Origin: Mesorhizobium sp. LMG 17147
GTDB lineage: Bacteria > Pseudomonadota > Alphaproteobacteria > Rhizobiales > Rhizobiaceae
Assembly (NCBI RefSeq): GCF_024297145.1
Contig: NZ_JANCTC010000027.1
Coordinates: forward strand, 1 to 58,425
Direction of reading: 5' to 3'
Length of the DNA stretch: 58,425 nucleotides
The notes beneath the pieces were generated by a model. The model was not told the DNA's origin and ran no database searches. It worked only from the letters and a program-made list of their open reading frames with translations. The position numbers and the translations under genes were made by a program. Shown one piece after another: positions 44,035 through 51,790 of the stretch. Within the stretch, counting starts at the first letter, position 1. The number at the start of each line of letters is the position of its first letter.

Positions 44035-44892
44035 ATGAATCACACTGACAATCATACGGATTTCACCTCCCGCTTCGCCATCGATCCTGTTTCTGCCGCT
44101 GCCATGGGAACGGACGAGCTGCGACACAATTTCCTGATCGAGGACTTGTTCCGGCCCGGCCGCATCGGCCTGACCTACACCCACTACGACCGCATGATCG
44201 TCGGCGGCGCCATGCCCGCCGGCGCGCCGCTGCCGCTGCAGGCGATCAAGCCGACCGGGACGAAGAATTTTCTCGACCGCCGTGAGATGATCATCGTCAA
44301 CATCGCCGGTGCCGGCATCGTGAAAGCCGGCGGTCAACCCTACGAGCTGCAGGCGCGCGACATGCTCTATCTCGGCATGGGCACGGATGAGGTATCGTTC
44401 GCTGCGACCAATCCGGCAGCGCCGGCTAAATTCTACCTGCTCAGCGCGCCGGCGCATCAGGGCCATCCCAACCGGCTGATCCGCATCGGCGATGCCAAGC
44501 GGCTCGATCTCGGCAGCCAGGCGACCTCCAACGAGCGCTCGATCTTCCAGTTCATCCATGCCGATGGGGTAAAGACCTGTCAGCTTGTCGTCGGCATGAC
44601 GCAGCTTGCCTCCGGTTCGGTCTGGAACACCATGCCATGCCATGTGCATGACCGGCGCATGGAAGCCTATCTCTATTTCGATCTGCCGGAGGCGGCGCGG
44701 GTGTTTCATTTCATGGGCGAGCCGGACGAAACGCGCCATCTCGTCATGCGAAACGAGGAGGCGGTGCTGTCGCCGGGATGGTCGATCCATTCGGGCGCCG
44801 GCACCTCGAACTACGCCTTCATCTGGGCGATGGCCGGCGACAATGTCGACTATACCGACGTTGACCTGGTAATGATGGAGGAGCTCAAGTGA
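44035..44892 (+). CDS. kduI: 5-dehydro-4-deoxy-D-glucuronate isomerase
   Basis: Converts 5-keto-4-deoxyuronate (DKI) to 2,5-diketo-3-deoxygluconate (DKII). The 285-residue cupin protein has the zinc ligands in MPCHVHDRRMEAYLYFD (about 201-217, H..H..E) and a later His in SIHSGAGTSNYAFIW. GLTYTHYDRMIVGGAMP and RREMIIVNIAGAG are family-typical. Its stop overlaps the kduD start by four bases. It lies 28 bases after the regulator. Confidence 0.95.
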   Translation: MNHTDNHTDFTSRFAIDPVSAAAMGTDELRHNFLIEDLFRPGRIGLTYTHYDRMIVGGAMPAGAPLPLQAIKPTGTKNFLDRREMIIVNIAGAGIVKAGGQPYELQARDMLYLGMGTDEVSFAATNPAAPAKFYLLSAPAHQGHPNRLIRIGDAKRLDLGSQATSNERSIFQFIHADGVKTCQLVVGMTQLASGSVWNTMPCHVHDRRMEAYLYFDLPEAARVFHFMGEPDETRHLVMRNEEAVLSPGWSIHSGAGTSNYAFIWAMAGDNVDYTDVDLVMMEELK

Positions 44893-45656
44893 GCGACCTC
44901 TCTGCGTTCAGTCTTGCCGGCAAGCACATCCTCGTTACCGGCGCCAATACCGGCATCGGCCAGGGCATCGCCGTGTCGATCGCGCGCGCCGGTGGTGCGG
45001 TGGTCGGCGTTGGCCGGTCGGCGATGGACGAGACGGCGGAGAAGATTGCGGCGGCCGGCGGCCGCTTCGAGGCAGTCCGCTGCGACCTTGGCGACGATGC
45101 CGCTGCCCAGGCGATGCTTGACCGCGTCTGGGACGATACGGGGCCGCTCGACGGCGTGGTCAACAATGCCGGCATCATCCGGCGTGCCGATGCGGTCGAC
45201 TTGACCAAAGCCGACTGGGACGACGTCATCGGCGTCAATCTCAAGACGGTGTTCTTCCTCAGCCAGCGCTTTGCCAGGCGCGTCCTTGCCGAGCCGGGGC
45301 GGCGTGGCAAGATCGTCAACATCGCCTCGGTACTGAGCTTTCAGGGCGGCATTCGTGTCGCCTCCTACACCGCCTCCAAACACGGCGTGCTCGGCATCAC
45401 CCGGCTGCTGGCATGCGAATGGGCGGCAAAAGGCATCAATGTCAACGGCATTGCGCCGGGCTATATCGAGACCAACAACACCGAGGCGCTGCGCGCCGAT
45501 CCCGACCGCAGCGCGTCGATCCTGGCGCGCATTCCGGCCGGGCGCTGGGGCGCGCCGGAAGACATCGGCGACGCAGCCGTCTTCCTGCTGGCGCCGGCGT
45601 CGAACTATATGCATGGCGCGGTGATGCCGGTGGACGGCGGCTGGCTGGCGCGATGA
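44889..45656 (+). CDS. kduD: 2-dehydro-3-deoxy-D-gluconate 5-dehydrogenase (SDR)
   Basis: Reduces DKII to 2-keto-3-deoxygluconate. A 255-residue classical short-chain dehydrogenase: TGANTGIG at 17-24, NNAG at 92-95, catalytic S147, Y160 and K164 in SYTASKHG. It starts with a GTG at 44889 overlapping the kduI stop (GTGA). The pairing with kduI makes the KduD assignment much stronger than sequence alone, since SDR substrates are hard to read from sequence. Confidence 0.92.
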   Translation: MSDLSAFSLAGKHILVTGANTGIGQGIAVSIARAGGAVVGVGRSAMDETAEKIAAAGGRFEAVRCDLGDDAAAQAMLDRVWDDTGPLDGVVNNAGIIRRADAVDLTKADWDDVIGVNLKTVFFLSQRFARRVLAEPGRRGKIVNIASVLSFQGGIRVASYTASKHGVLGITRLLACEWAAKGINVNGIAPGYIETNNTEALRADPDRSASILARIPAGRWGAPEDIGDAAVFLLAPASNYMHGAVMPVDGGWLAR

Positions 45657-45680
45657 ACAACCAAAGATGAGAGTTTGGCG

Positions 45681-46019
45681 ATGACCGGAACCAAAATCTT
45701 CTCGCATGCCGGTGAGGGCGCATGGACGCCGACGCCGGATGGCAACCGCAGACGCGTGCTCCTGCACACGGACGAGCTGATGATGGTCGAGTTCGGTTTC
45801 GACAAGGGTGGCGTCGGCGCGCTGCACTCGCACCCGCACGTCCAGGCGAGCTACGTCGCCGAAGGGCGCTTCGAGGTCACCATCGACGGCAGGACCGAGA
45901 TCCTGGAAGCCGGAAGCAGCTTCATCGTTCCTTCCAACCTTGTCCATGGCGTCAAGGCGCTGCAGGCGGGACGACTGGTCGACAGCTTTACGCCGCACCG
46001 CGCCGATTTCCTCGACTGA
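45681..46019 (+). CDS. kdgF: Cupin protein KdgF, unsaturated-uronate linearisation
   Basis: KdgF speeds conversion of cyclic 4,5-unsaturated uronates (released by polysaccharide lyases or unsaturated hydrolases) to linear DKI. The 112-residue single-domain cupin has metal ligands H49, H51, Q55 in LHSHPHVQASYV and H89 in SNLVHG, and follows the known KdgF pattern in LLHTDELMMVEFGFDKGGVG and VDSFTPHRADFL. It closes the operon directly after kduI-kduD, giving the complete route from unsaturated uronate to KDG. Confidence 0.9.
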   Translation: MTGTKIFSHAGEGAWTPTPDGNRRRVLLHTDELMMVEFGFDKGGVGALHSHPHVQASYVAEGRFEVTIDGRTEILEAGSSFIVPSNLVHGVKALQAGRLVDSFTPHRADFLD

Positions 46020-46058
46020 GCTGCGGGCCCGAAGATCAGGCAGCCGGTTCTCAGAACG

Positions 46059-46088
46059 AAAAAACCCGCGCCTCCGGAGAGACGCGGG
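46059..46088 (-). terminator. Intrinsic terminator oriented to the minus strand
   Basis: CCCGCG (46065-46070) pairs with CGCGGG (46083-46088) around a 12-base loop. Six A residues (46059-46064) give a T-run only on the minus strand. It lies 40 bases after kdgF but points the wrong way to be a typical terminator for it. It suggests a minus-strand transcript ending here. Confidence 0.55.
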
Positions 46089-46382
46089 CGTGTTGCCTGG
46101 GCGCTTGTGGCGCCGCGGTACTCAAAACATCACCGCAGAACCTGAACCTGCCGAATGATGGTGAAGATAGGATTAACCGCTCCGAGGCGGTGCGATATTC
46201 ACAGCCAAAGCGAATAGGGGCTGGAACGACGGTCTGATATCGGCCAATGAGAGAGAAGTTCGCCTCAGACGGTGCCGCGGACAGGACCAGAGGGGTCGAT
46301 AAATGTTCGAATCTGCTGTCCAGGCAATCACCTGGCGATTCGCCGGCGAATTTCGGCAGGTCGTATCCCCGAAAGTTTCCTA
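46089..46382. other. Gene-free region between kdgF and recQ, possible small RNA
   Basis: No convincing protein gene lies between kdgF and recQ (46020-46382). A pairing segment, CATCA … TGATG (about 46129-46160) enclosing CCGCAG/CTGCCG-type pairs, sits upstream of the minus-strand terminator at 46059-46088, so a minus-strand small RNA of roughly 100-130 nt is conceivable. No clear promoter was found. The remainder (about 46200-46382) must hold the recQ promoter; I cannot assign boxes. Confidence 0.25.
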
Positions 46383-48221
46383 ATGCAGATAGCGGCGAGC
46401 GTCCCGGTGGAGGATTCCAAGCGGCGCGTCCTGAAGGATGTATTCGGCTTCGATGATTTTCGTCTCGGCCAGGCGGCCGTGATGGAGGCGCTTCTGGCCG
46501 GGCATCATGTGCTGGCTGTCATGCCGACCGGCGCCGGCAAGTCGCTCTGCTACCAGGTCCCGGCGCTGGTGCTGGGCGGGCTCACCATTGTCGTTTCGCC
46601 GCTGGTGGCCCTGATGCAGGATCAGGTCGCCGCATTGCGGCTTGCCGGCGTGGCGGCCGATACGATCAATTCCTCGCTCGACCGCGATGCCAATGTCGCT
46701 GCATGGCGCCGTGTCGCGGCAGGCCAGACGCGCCTGCTCTATCTTGCACCGGAGCGGTTGATGACCGTGCGAATGCTCGAGGCGTTGACCAAGCTCGATG
46801 TCCGGCTGATCGCCATCGACGAGGCACATTGCATCTCGCAATGGGGACCGGCGTTCCGGCGCGAATACGAAGAATTGTCGAGACTACGTGATATCTTCCC
46901 GAAAGTGCCGATCATTGCGCTGACGGCGACGGCGGATGAGACGACGCGCACCGACATTGCCGCGCAACTGTTCGACGGGCGCGTCGATACGGTGGTGCTC
47001 GGCTTCGACCGACCGAACATCAAGCTAGGCATTGAGCCCAAGCAGGACAGCAAGCGCCAATTGCTAAACTTCGTGCAGCGCCATGCAGGCCGCAGCGGGA
47101 TCGTCTATTGCCTGTCGCGCAAAAAGACCGAAGAGATGGCGGCGTTCCTCGAGCGGAATAGCGTACGCGCGCTCGCCTATCATGCCGGAATGAGCAAGGA
47201 CGCGCGTGAAGCGAATCAAAACGCTTTCATGACCTTGTCCGGTGTGGTGATGGTGGCGACCATCGCCTTTGGCATGGGGATCGACAAGCCGGACGTCGCC
47301 TATGTCTTCCACACCGACCTGCCGGGCAGCTTGGAGGCCTATTATCAGGAAATCGGGCGGGCGGGCCGCGACGGGCGGGCGGCCGAGGCACATATGCTCT
47401 TCGGTCTCGGCGATATCCGCATGCGCCGGCTTTTCATCGAAGACGAGGACGCGCCGGCTGAGCACAAAAGGCGCGCGCATGGCCGACTCGATACGCTGAT
47501 CGGTTATTGCGAGACGACGCAGTGCCGCCGTCAGATCCTGCTTGGCTATTTCGGCGAGAGTGCTTCGCCTTGCGGCAATTGCGACAACTGCCTCGACCAG
47601 GGGCCGCATGCGGATGGCGAGGCGGAGGCACGGATCATCCTGGCGGCGATCGCACAGACCGGCGAGCGCTTTGGCGCCGCCCATGTCGTCGATGTTCTGC
47701 TCGGCCATGAAACCGAGAAGGTCCTGGACAGGAACCACCACAGGCTTGCCAGCTTCGGCACCGGTGTCGCGCACAAGAAAAATGTGTGGCTGTCGCTGGT
47801 CCGCCAGCTCGTCGCGGGAGGGTTTCTGACATTGGACTCAACGGGCCACGGCGGCCTCGCCATTGCCGAGAAGGGCCGTGCGCTGGCTCGGGGCGAGGCC
47901 TCGTTCCGGTATCGCGTGGACGCGCGCCAGTCATCGCGAGGCAAGATACGGACCGCACAGGATACCGCAGCAGGTACGGAAGGTCTGGATTCGGCGCTGC
48001 TGGCCGCGCTCAAGGCTGTACGGCTGCGTCTTGCCCGGGAACGCCAGGTGCCGGCCTTCGTGATCTTTTCGGATCGTACACTGATCGATATGGCCGAACG
48101 CTGCCCGCGTGATCTGGACGCCTTCGCCGCGGTCAACGGCGTCGGCGCCGCCAAGCTCAAGGATTTCGGCGAGATATTCCTCGGCGCGATCGCTGCGCAT
48201 CAATCTGGTGTGGCGGGCTGA
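46383..48221 (+). CDS. recQ: ATP-dependent DNA helicase RecQ
   Basis: A 3'-5' helicase for recombination repair. The 612-residue protein has Walker A MPTGAGKSLCYQ (about 46-57), a DEAH box in AIDEAHCISQWG (about 144-155), motif VI EIGRAGRDGR (about 332-341), a zinc-binding cluster (C in YCETTQCRRQ and PCGNCDNC, about 378-404), a winged-helix RQC part, and a C-terminal HRDC domain (about 535-605). The start at 46383 precedes VPVEDSKRRVLKDVFGFDDFR; an in-frame extension 37 codons longer is not family-like. Confidence 0.96.
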   Translation: MQIAASVPVEDSKRRVLKDVFGFDDFRLGQAAVMEALLAGHHVLAVMPTGAGKSLCYQVPALVLGGLTIVVSPLVALMQDQVAALRLAGVAADTINSSLDRDANVAAWRRVAAGQTRLLYLAPERLMTVRMLEALTKLDVRLIAIDEAHCISQWGPAFRREYEELSRLRDIFPKVPIIALTATADETTRTDIAAQLFDGRVDTVVLGFDRPNIKLGIEPKQDSKRQLLNFVQRHAGRSGIVYCLSRKKTEEMAAFLERNSVRALAYHAGMSKDAREANQNAFMTLSGVVMVATIAFGMGIDKPDVAYVFHTDLPGSLEAYYQEIGRAGRDGRAAEAHMLFGLGDIRMRRLFIEDEDAPAEHKRRAHGRLDTLIGYCETTQCRRQILLGYFGESASPCGNCDNCLDQGPHADGEAEARIILAAIAQTGERFGAAHVVDVLLGHETEKVLDRNHHRLASFGTGVAHKKNVWLSLVRQLVAGGFLTLDSTGHGGLAIAEKGRALARGEASFRYRVDARQSSRGKIRTAQDTAAGTEGLDSALLAALKAVRLRLARERQVPAFVIFSDRTLIDMAERCPRDLDAFAAVNGVGAAKLKDFGEIFLGAIAAHQSGVAG

Positions 48222-48242
48222 AGACCCACTTCAGTGACGTAA

Positions 48243-48566
48243 TCAGCACCTGCTTCGCCTCGCCGCCGCAATCGCAGCCTCCTGCTGCCGCAAGCGCTCG
48301 ATCTTCGCACTCTGGCGGGCAGCCACGGTCGAGGCGACACGCTGCCCTCCCAACAGCCAGCCCGGAAGGTTGGTGTGGACGACTTTGCCACGAGCGATGG
48401 CTGTCGCCGACATTTCGTCGGCGACAGCGCCCATCGCCACGTTGAGCTCGACGCAACTCATCTTGTCGTATTTCGCAGCATCAAAGGATGCAGGCAAAGG
48501 CGATGCGCAACTTCCGACAAACATCAGGCTGCACATCAGAGGCGCGGCCGTGGAGATCGCCTTCAT
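48243..48566 (-). CDS. Small putative lipoprotein
   Basis: I recognise no specific family. The product of about 107 residues has a signal-peptide-like N-terminus (MKAISTAAPLMCSLMFVGSC) with a plausible lipobox cysteine at about residue 20 followed by ASPLPASFD. The rest is Ala-rich and helical with a basic C-terminus (RRSRC). In the middle, MSCVELNVAMGAVADEM resembles small rhizobial lipoproteins of unknown role. I use the ATG at 48566 because it gives a clean signal peptide; a GTG at 48581 is in frame. It converges on recQ, with 21 bases between. Confidence 0.6.
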   Translation of the reverse strand: MKAISTAAPLMCSLMFVGSCASPLPASFDAAKYDKMSCVELNVAMGAVADEMSATAIARGKVVHTNLPGWLLGGQRVASTVAARQSAKIERLRQQEAAIAAARRSRC

Positions 48567-48671
48567 TCCCTTATCAAGCACGTTGATGCCGGACAGCCGG
48601 ATTTTCGTAGGGCTCTCGATCTCAGGCCGCGAAGCACTCCCGAGGTTCGGCGTAACTGAAGCATGTGACCT

Positions 48672-49589
48672 CTACAATGTTCTGTGCTGACCGTCCTGTT
48701 TGTCCTCGAAGAATTCCGAGAGTGCCGCTGCCGTTTTGTCGGGGTGCTCTTCCGGGAAAAAGTGCCCGCCTTTGACAGCGCGTCCTTCCACTCTGTCGGC
48801 CCATTTCCTCCAGATAGCCAGCGGCCCGCCTTCTCTCGTGTACCAGTTCTCCAGGCCGCCTTCGCCACTCCATAGCGCCAGTAGCGGACACTCGATGCGA
48901 CGACCGTTTACCTGGTCCAGCGCGTCATGTTCACGATCGATCGTCGCAGCGGCGCGATACTCTTCGCAGATGGCGTGAATATGCGCGGGATCGCGAAGCG
49001 CATCAACATAGGCGTCCCTGACCTCTTTGGAGACCACTTTCGCCGACGATCCCCACTGCGTTATTGCATCGTCGACGACGGCATCGGGAGCCGCGCCTAT
49101 CAGACGCTCCGGCAGGGGCTCCGGCTGGGCAAGAAGGCTCCAGGGCCAGAACCCGAGCGCCAGTCTGGCATCCGCCCGATCCCATGTTGCGGCGGTGGGG
49201 ATGATGTCGAGGACGGCGATTTTGAGCACTTTGTCGGGATGGTCGAGCGCCAGGCGATAGGCAACCCGCCCGCCACGGTCATGCCCGGCAACCATGAACC
49301 GCTCAAACCCCAGTTGCTTCATGGCCTGAACCATGTCGCCGGCCATGGCGCGCTTGGCGTATGGGCTATGATCGGCAGATGAAACCGGGCATCCGCTTTG
49401 CCCATAGCCTCGAACGTCGGCGGCGACCACCGTGAAGCGGGGCGCCAAGGCTGCGGCGATATCCCTCCACATCAGATGCGTTTCTGGAAAACCGTGAAGA
49501 AGCAGCAGCGGCGGACCGGTGCCGCCGACCCTTGCGAAAATGGTCGTATCGTCCAGTCGCAAGCTGGTGGCTCTGAAACCTGCAAACAC
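48672..49589 (-). CDS. Alpha/beta hydrolase, haloacetate-dehalogenase-like
   Basis: A 305-residue alpha/beta-hydrolase. Oxyanion region LLLLHGFPETHLMWRDIA, aspartate nucleophile in VAGHDRGGRVAYRLALDHP (about residue 103), and C-terminal His in KGGHFFPEEHP. Asp instead of Ser, and the paired arginines after it, match the fluoroacetate/haloacetate dehalogenase and epoxide hydrolase group. In the cap segment the FWPWSLLAQPEPLPE stretch keeps the tryptophan but has Pro where fluoroacetate dehalogenases have His in the halide pocket, so defluorination is doubtful. Substrate unknown. Single gene. Confidence 0.8.
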   Translation of the reverse strand: MFAGFRATSLRLDDTTIFARVGGTGPPLLLLHGFPETHLMWRDIAAALAPRFTVVAADVRGYGQSGCPVSSADHSPYAKRAMAGDMVQAMKQLGFERFMVAGHDRGGRVAYRLALDHPDKVLKIAVLDIIPTAATWDRADARLALGFWPWSLLAQPEPLPERLIGAAPDAVVDDAITQWGSSAKVVSKEVRDAYVDALRDPAHIHAICEEYRAAATIDREHDALDQVNGRRIECPLLALWSGEGGLENWYTREGGPLAIWRKWADRVEGRAVKGGHFFPEEHPDKTAAALSEFFEDKQDGQHRTL

Positions 49590-49693
49590 CGTCAGCCTCC
49601 TCGGGCGCCGTCAGACAAACTCTCCAAGGGCGCTAACGGTCGCCTGAGGCGAAAACCCCGGCCGCAATGGCCAGGGTTCAAGCCGGCCTGTTG

Positions 49694-50014
49694 CTAGAAT
49701 CGAAACCAGACCCACACGCGCCTGCGGAAGCACCGCCTGCGCCGATAGCCATTTCGCCAGTAAACGCGACAGACCCTTCTCCAAGCACGCCGGCGGCGCC
49801 GACGCGGCCGGTGCCACCGGCGATGATAGACTGGTTGCAACTCGGCTTGAGTATCGTCGTCGAAGGTCTCGACATCCGGCGCCTCGAGTTCATCGAGAAT
49901 GCCGCTTCTGGCAGTTGGAACGCCGGCCACTGCGTTGATTGGCCGAACTGCGCTTGCAAGGGCCGCAGCCCCGGCAATGCCAAACATTCCTGTCAAAAAT
50001 AGTCGCCGATCCAT
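49694..50014 (-). CDS. Tat-signal protein with Arg/Trp-rich C-terminal tail
   Basis: A 106-residue protein starting MDRRLFLTGMFGIAGAAALAS, a twin-arginine export signal (about 1-23). The middle is acidic (ELEAPDVETFDDD), and the last about 45 residues are dominated by arginine with tryptophan and tyrosine (RRWHRPRRRRRRAWRR and similar). GGAGG lies five bases before the ATG. Proteins of this shape occur in Rhizobiales without known function. The tail could bind nucleic acid, anionic polysaccharide or LPS; that is speculation. Confidence 0.75.
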   Translation of the reverse strand: MDRRLFLTGMFGIAGAAALASAVRPINAVAGVPTARSGILDELEAPDVETFDDDTQAELQPVYHRRWHRPRRRRRRAWRRVCRVYWRNGYRRRRCFRRRVWVWFRF

Positions 50015-50108
50015 GGAAACCTCCCGATCTCAACCAGCGATAGAACAAGGCTAACGATGGGGAGATAGCGCAGTCGGTGCAAACGCCTAGTGCCGCCCGG
50101 CGATCGCA

Positions 50109-50537
50109 ATGATCCGGTCGGCAGGAGGGCGTTGCCGCCTGCGAAGTGGGACGGCTACCTCGATCGACAAACACCTGGGCTTTCGCACGCAGACCATCAA
50201 CGTCGTGGTCAGTGTGGCGACAACGCTCGCGGTCGTTGTTGCGCTGAACATGAGCATGAATTGGGTGCTCGGGGTGTTCGGCCTATGGGCGATCCTGTCC
50301 GGCCTGCTTCAACTCGGCACCGCTGTCCGCCGTTGGAAGAGCTCTGGCGCACAGTGGGCGATGATCCTGAGCGGAGGGCAATCAGCGCTGGCAGGCACCT
50401 TTTTCATCGTGCAGGCGCGGATGCCGATGCCGCCATCCATCAGCAACGTGGCCGGCTATGCCGCAGTAGGCGCCCTCTACTTTCTGGTTTCGGCGGTGTG
50501 GCTAAGTGTGAGCCAATTGCGGCGGAAGGCTGCATAG
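50109..50537 (+). CDS. Membrane protein, probably truncated at the N-terminus
   Basis: Residues about 28-142 form a clean membrane region with four hydrophobic helices (TINVVVSVATTLAVVVALNM, WVLGVFGLWAILSGLLQLG, QWAMILSGGQSALAGTFFIV, YAAVGALYFLVSAVWLSV). As I recall, related proteins are about 190 residues with a further N-terminal pair of helices ending in a PAWD-like motif. Here the first 25 residues are basic and non-family, and an overlapping frame carries PAKWDGYLDRQTPG near 50130-50170, which may be the remnant of the missing part. I treat it as a possibly damaged gene. Function unknown. Confidence 0.55.
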   Translation: MIRSAGGRCRLRSGTATSIDKHLGFRTQTINVVVSVATTLAVVVALNMSMNWVLGVFGLWAILSGLLQLGTAVRRWKSSGAQWAMILSGGQSALAGTFFIVQARMPMPPSISNVAGYAAVGALYFLVSAVWLSVSQLRRKAA

Positions 50538-50610
50538 GCCGCGATCTTAAGCCATTACCGGCGCGATGAGAGATGCAGTTATCTATGGCTCGGGTCGTAC
50601 CATTCCGAAG

Positions 50611-50700
50611 TGGCGGAGAGGGAGGGATTCGAACCCCCGATGGGCTTGCACCCATGCCGCATTTCGAGTGCGGTGCATTCGACCACTCTGCCACCTCTCC
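50611..50700 (-). tRNA. tRNA-Ser (anticodon CGA)
   Basis: On the minus strand, acceptor GGAGAGG pairs with CCTCTCC followed by discriminator G and an encoded CCA (50611-50613). The anticodon stem/loop reads CCGCACTCGAAATGCGG, anticodon CGA, decoding UCG. A long variable arm (CATGGGTGCAAGCCCAT) and the T loop GGGTTCGAATCC are typical of class II tRNA-Ser. Total length is 90 bases. Confidence 0.95.
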
Positions 50701-50884
50701 GCGGTCATGGTCCGCCGTTGCCGGCGCGGCGCACTAGATAACGGCTGGACAGGCAGGTTACAAGGGCCAATCTGCCCCGTCGCCGCAGCTTCTGTCCCTG
50801 CTTCCTTCGAGCCTCCGGCAGCCGCTGCTCGATATTTGCAAGGACTGGGCTCAACCCGTTTGCAGCTTGCCCGCGGCGCTTGCC

Positions 50885-50913
50885 TTGACTCAAACCGAAC
50901 CTTCGGTTAGGGA
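50885..50913 (+). promoter_or_regulatory. Candidate promoter for rplU-rpmA
   Basis: CTTGAC with TTGACT at 50885-50890 is a consensus alphaproteobacterial -35; TAGGGA at 50908-50913 lies 17 bases downstream as a weak -10. It precedes rplU by 126 bases, leaving a structured leader. The remaining gene-free stretch 50701-50880 between tRNA-Ser and this box shows nothing else I can name. Confidence 0.4.
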
Positions 50914-50983
50914 CAGCGCGCAATCGGCGTGGAGGGATCTTCCGCGCCGCTTGTTTTTTGAACCCGCAGACTGACAAAAAGAC

Positions 50984-51015
50984 GGCCGAACCGCCTTAGG
51001 CGGTTCATCAAGGCC
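50984..51015 (+). promoter_or_regulatory. rplU leader hairpin
   Basis: GAACCGCC (50988-50995) and GGCGGTTC (50999-51006) form a perfect 8-bp stem with a three-base loop, flanked by pairing GGCC segments (50984-50987 and 51012-51015). It lies 24 bases before the rplU ATG and could mediate translational feedback by L21 or its partner, or tune initiation. Confidence 0.45.
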
Positions 51016-51038
51016 GACCGAACAGCGAAAGGCAAAAA

Positions 51039-51692
51039 ATGTTCGCAGTCATCAAAACGGGCGGCAAGCAGTATCGCGTTGCCGCCAACGATCTCCTGAA
51101 GATCGAAAAACTCGAAGCCAATGTCGGCGATATCGTCGAGATCGGCCAGGTGCTCGCGCATGGCGAGGGCGAGAACGTCACGTTCGGTGCGCCATTCGTC
51201 GACGGCGCCTTGGTCACCGCCGAAGTCGTCGAACAGGGCAAGAACCGCACTGTCATCGCCTTCAAGAAGCGCCGCCGGCAGAATTCGCGCCGCAAGATCG
51301 GCCATCGCCAGCTTTTGACCACCGTCAGGATCGCCGAGATCCTGCTGGGTGGCGCCAAGCCGGCGAAGAAGGCCACGGCCAAGACTGAGGTAAAGGCTGC
51401 TCCCAAGAAGGAAGCCAACGCAGAGGCTGCGCCGAAGGAAACCGAGGCCAAGGCAACCGAAACCGCCGCTCCGCTGTTCAAGGCACCGAAGGGCGAACCG
51501 GACGATCTGACCGTGATCAAGGGCATCGGCCCGGTTGCAGCCGGCCAGCTCAACGAACAGGGCATCACGACCTTCGCACAGATCGCCAAACTGTCCGACA
51601 AGGATGTCGCCAAGATCGACGAGCACATGCCGTTCAGCGCCGACCAGATCAAGGACTGGCGCGAGCAGGCCAAGGAATTGGCGAAAAAGTAG
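51039..51692 (+). CDS. rplU: Ribosomal protein L21 with C-terminal helix-hairpin-helix fusion
   Basis: Residues 1 to about 103 are a normal L21 (MFAVIKTGGKQYRV … RRKIGHRQLLTTVRI), a 50S protein contacting 23S rRNA. Then comes a Lys/Ala/Glu-rich linker (about 104-158) and a C-terminal domain (about 159-217, DDLTVIKGIGPVAAGQLNEQ … FSADQIKDWREQAKEL) with helix-hairpin-helix character. The total is 217 residues against about 103 in E. coli. Fusions of this kind are known in alphaproteobacteria; the role of the extra domain is not established to my knowledge. rpmA follows after 98 bases. Confidence 0.95.
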   Translation: MFAVIKTGGKQYRVAANDLLKIEKLEANVGDIVEIGQVLAHGEGENVTFGAPFVDGALVTAEVVEQGKNRTVIAFKKRRRQNSRRKIGHRQLLTTVRIAEILLGGAKPAKKATAKTEVKAAPKKEANAEAAPKETEAKATETAAPLFKAPKGEPDDLTVIKGIGPVAAGQLNEQGITTFAQIAKLSDKDVAKIDEHMPFSADQIKDWREQAKELAKK

Positions 51693-51790
51693 AACGACCC
51701 GGCGCAATCGTCGCCGGATCGGACTTGAAACGGAACGCGAACGCGTTCATAAGATTGTTTAGGCGTCTCACGGCGCATCGGAGTAGTTAG

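Noticed and set aside
46059..46088. Hairpin as the ordinary terminator of the kdgF operon
   Set aside because: Possible as a weak stop, but there is no U-tract on the plus strand; the T-run exists only on the minus strand.
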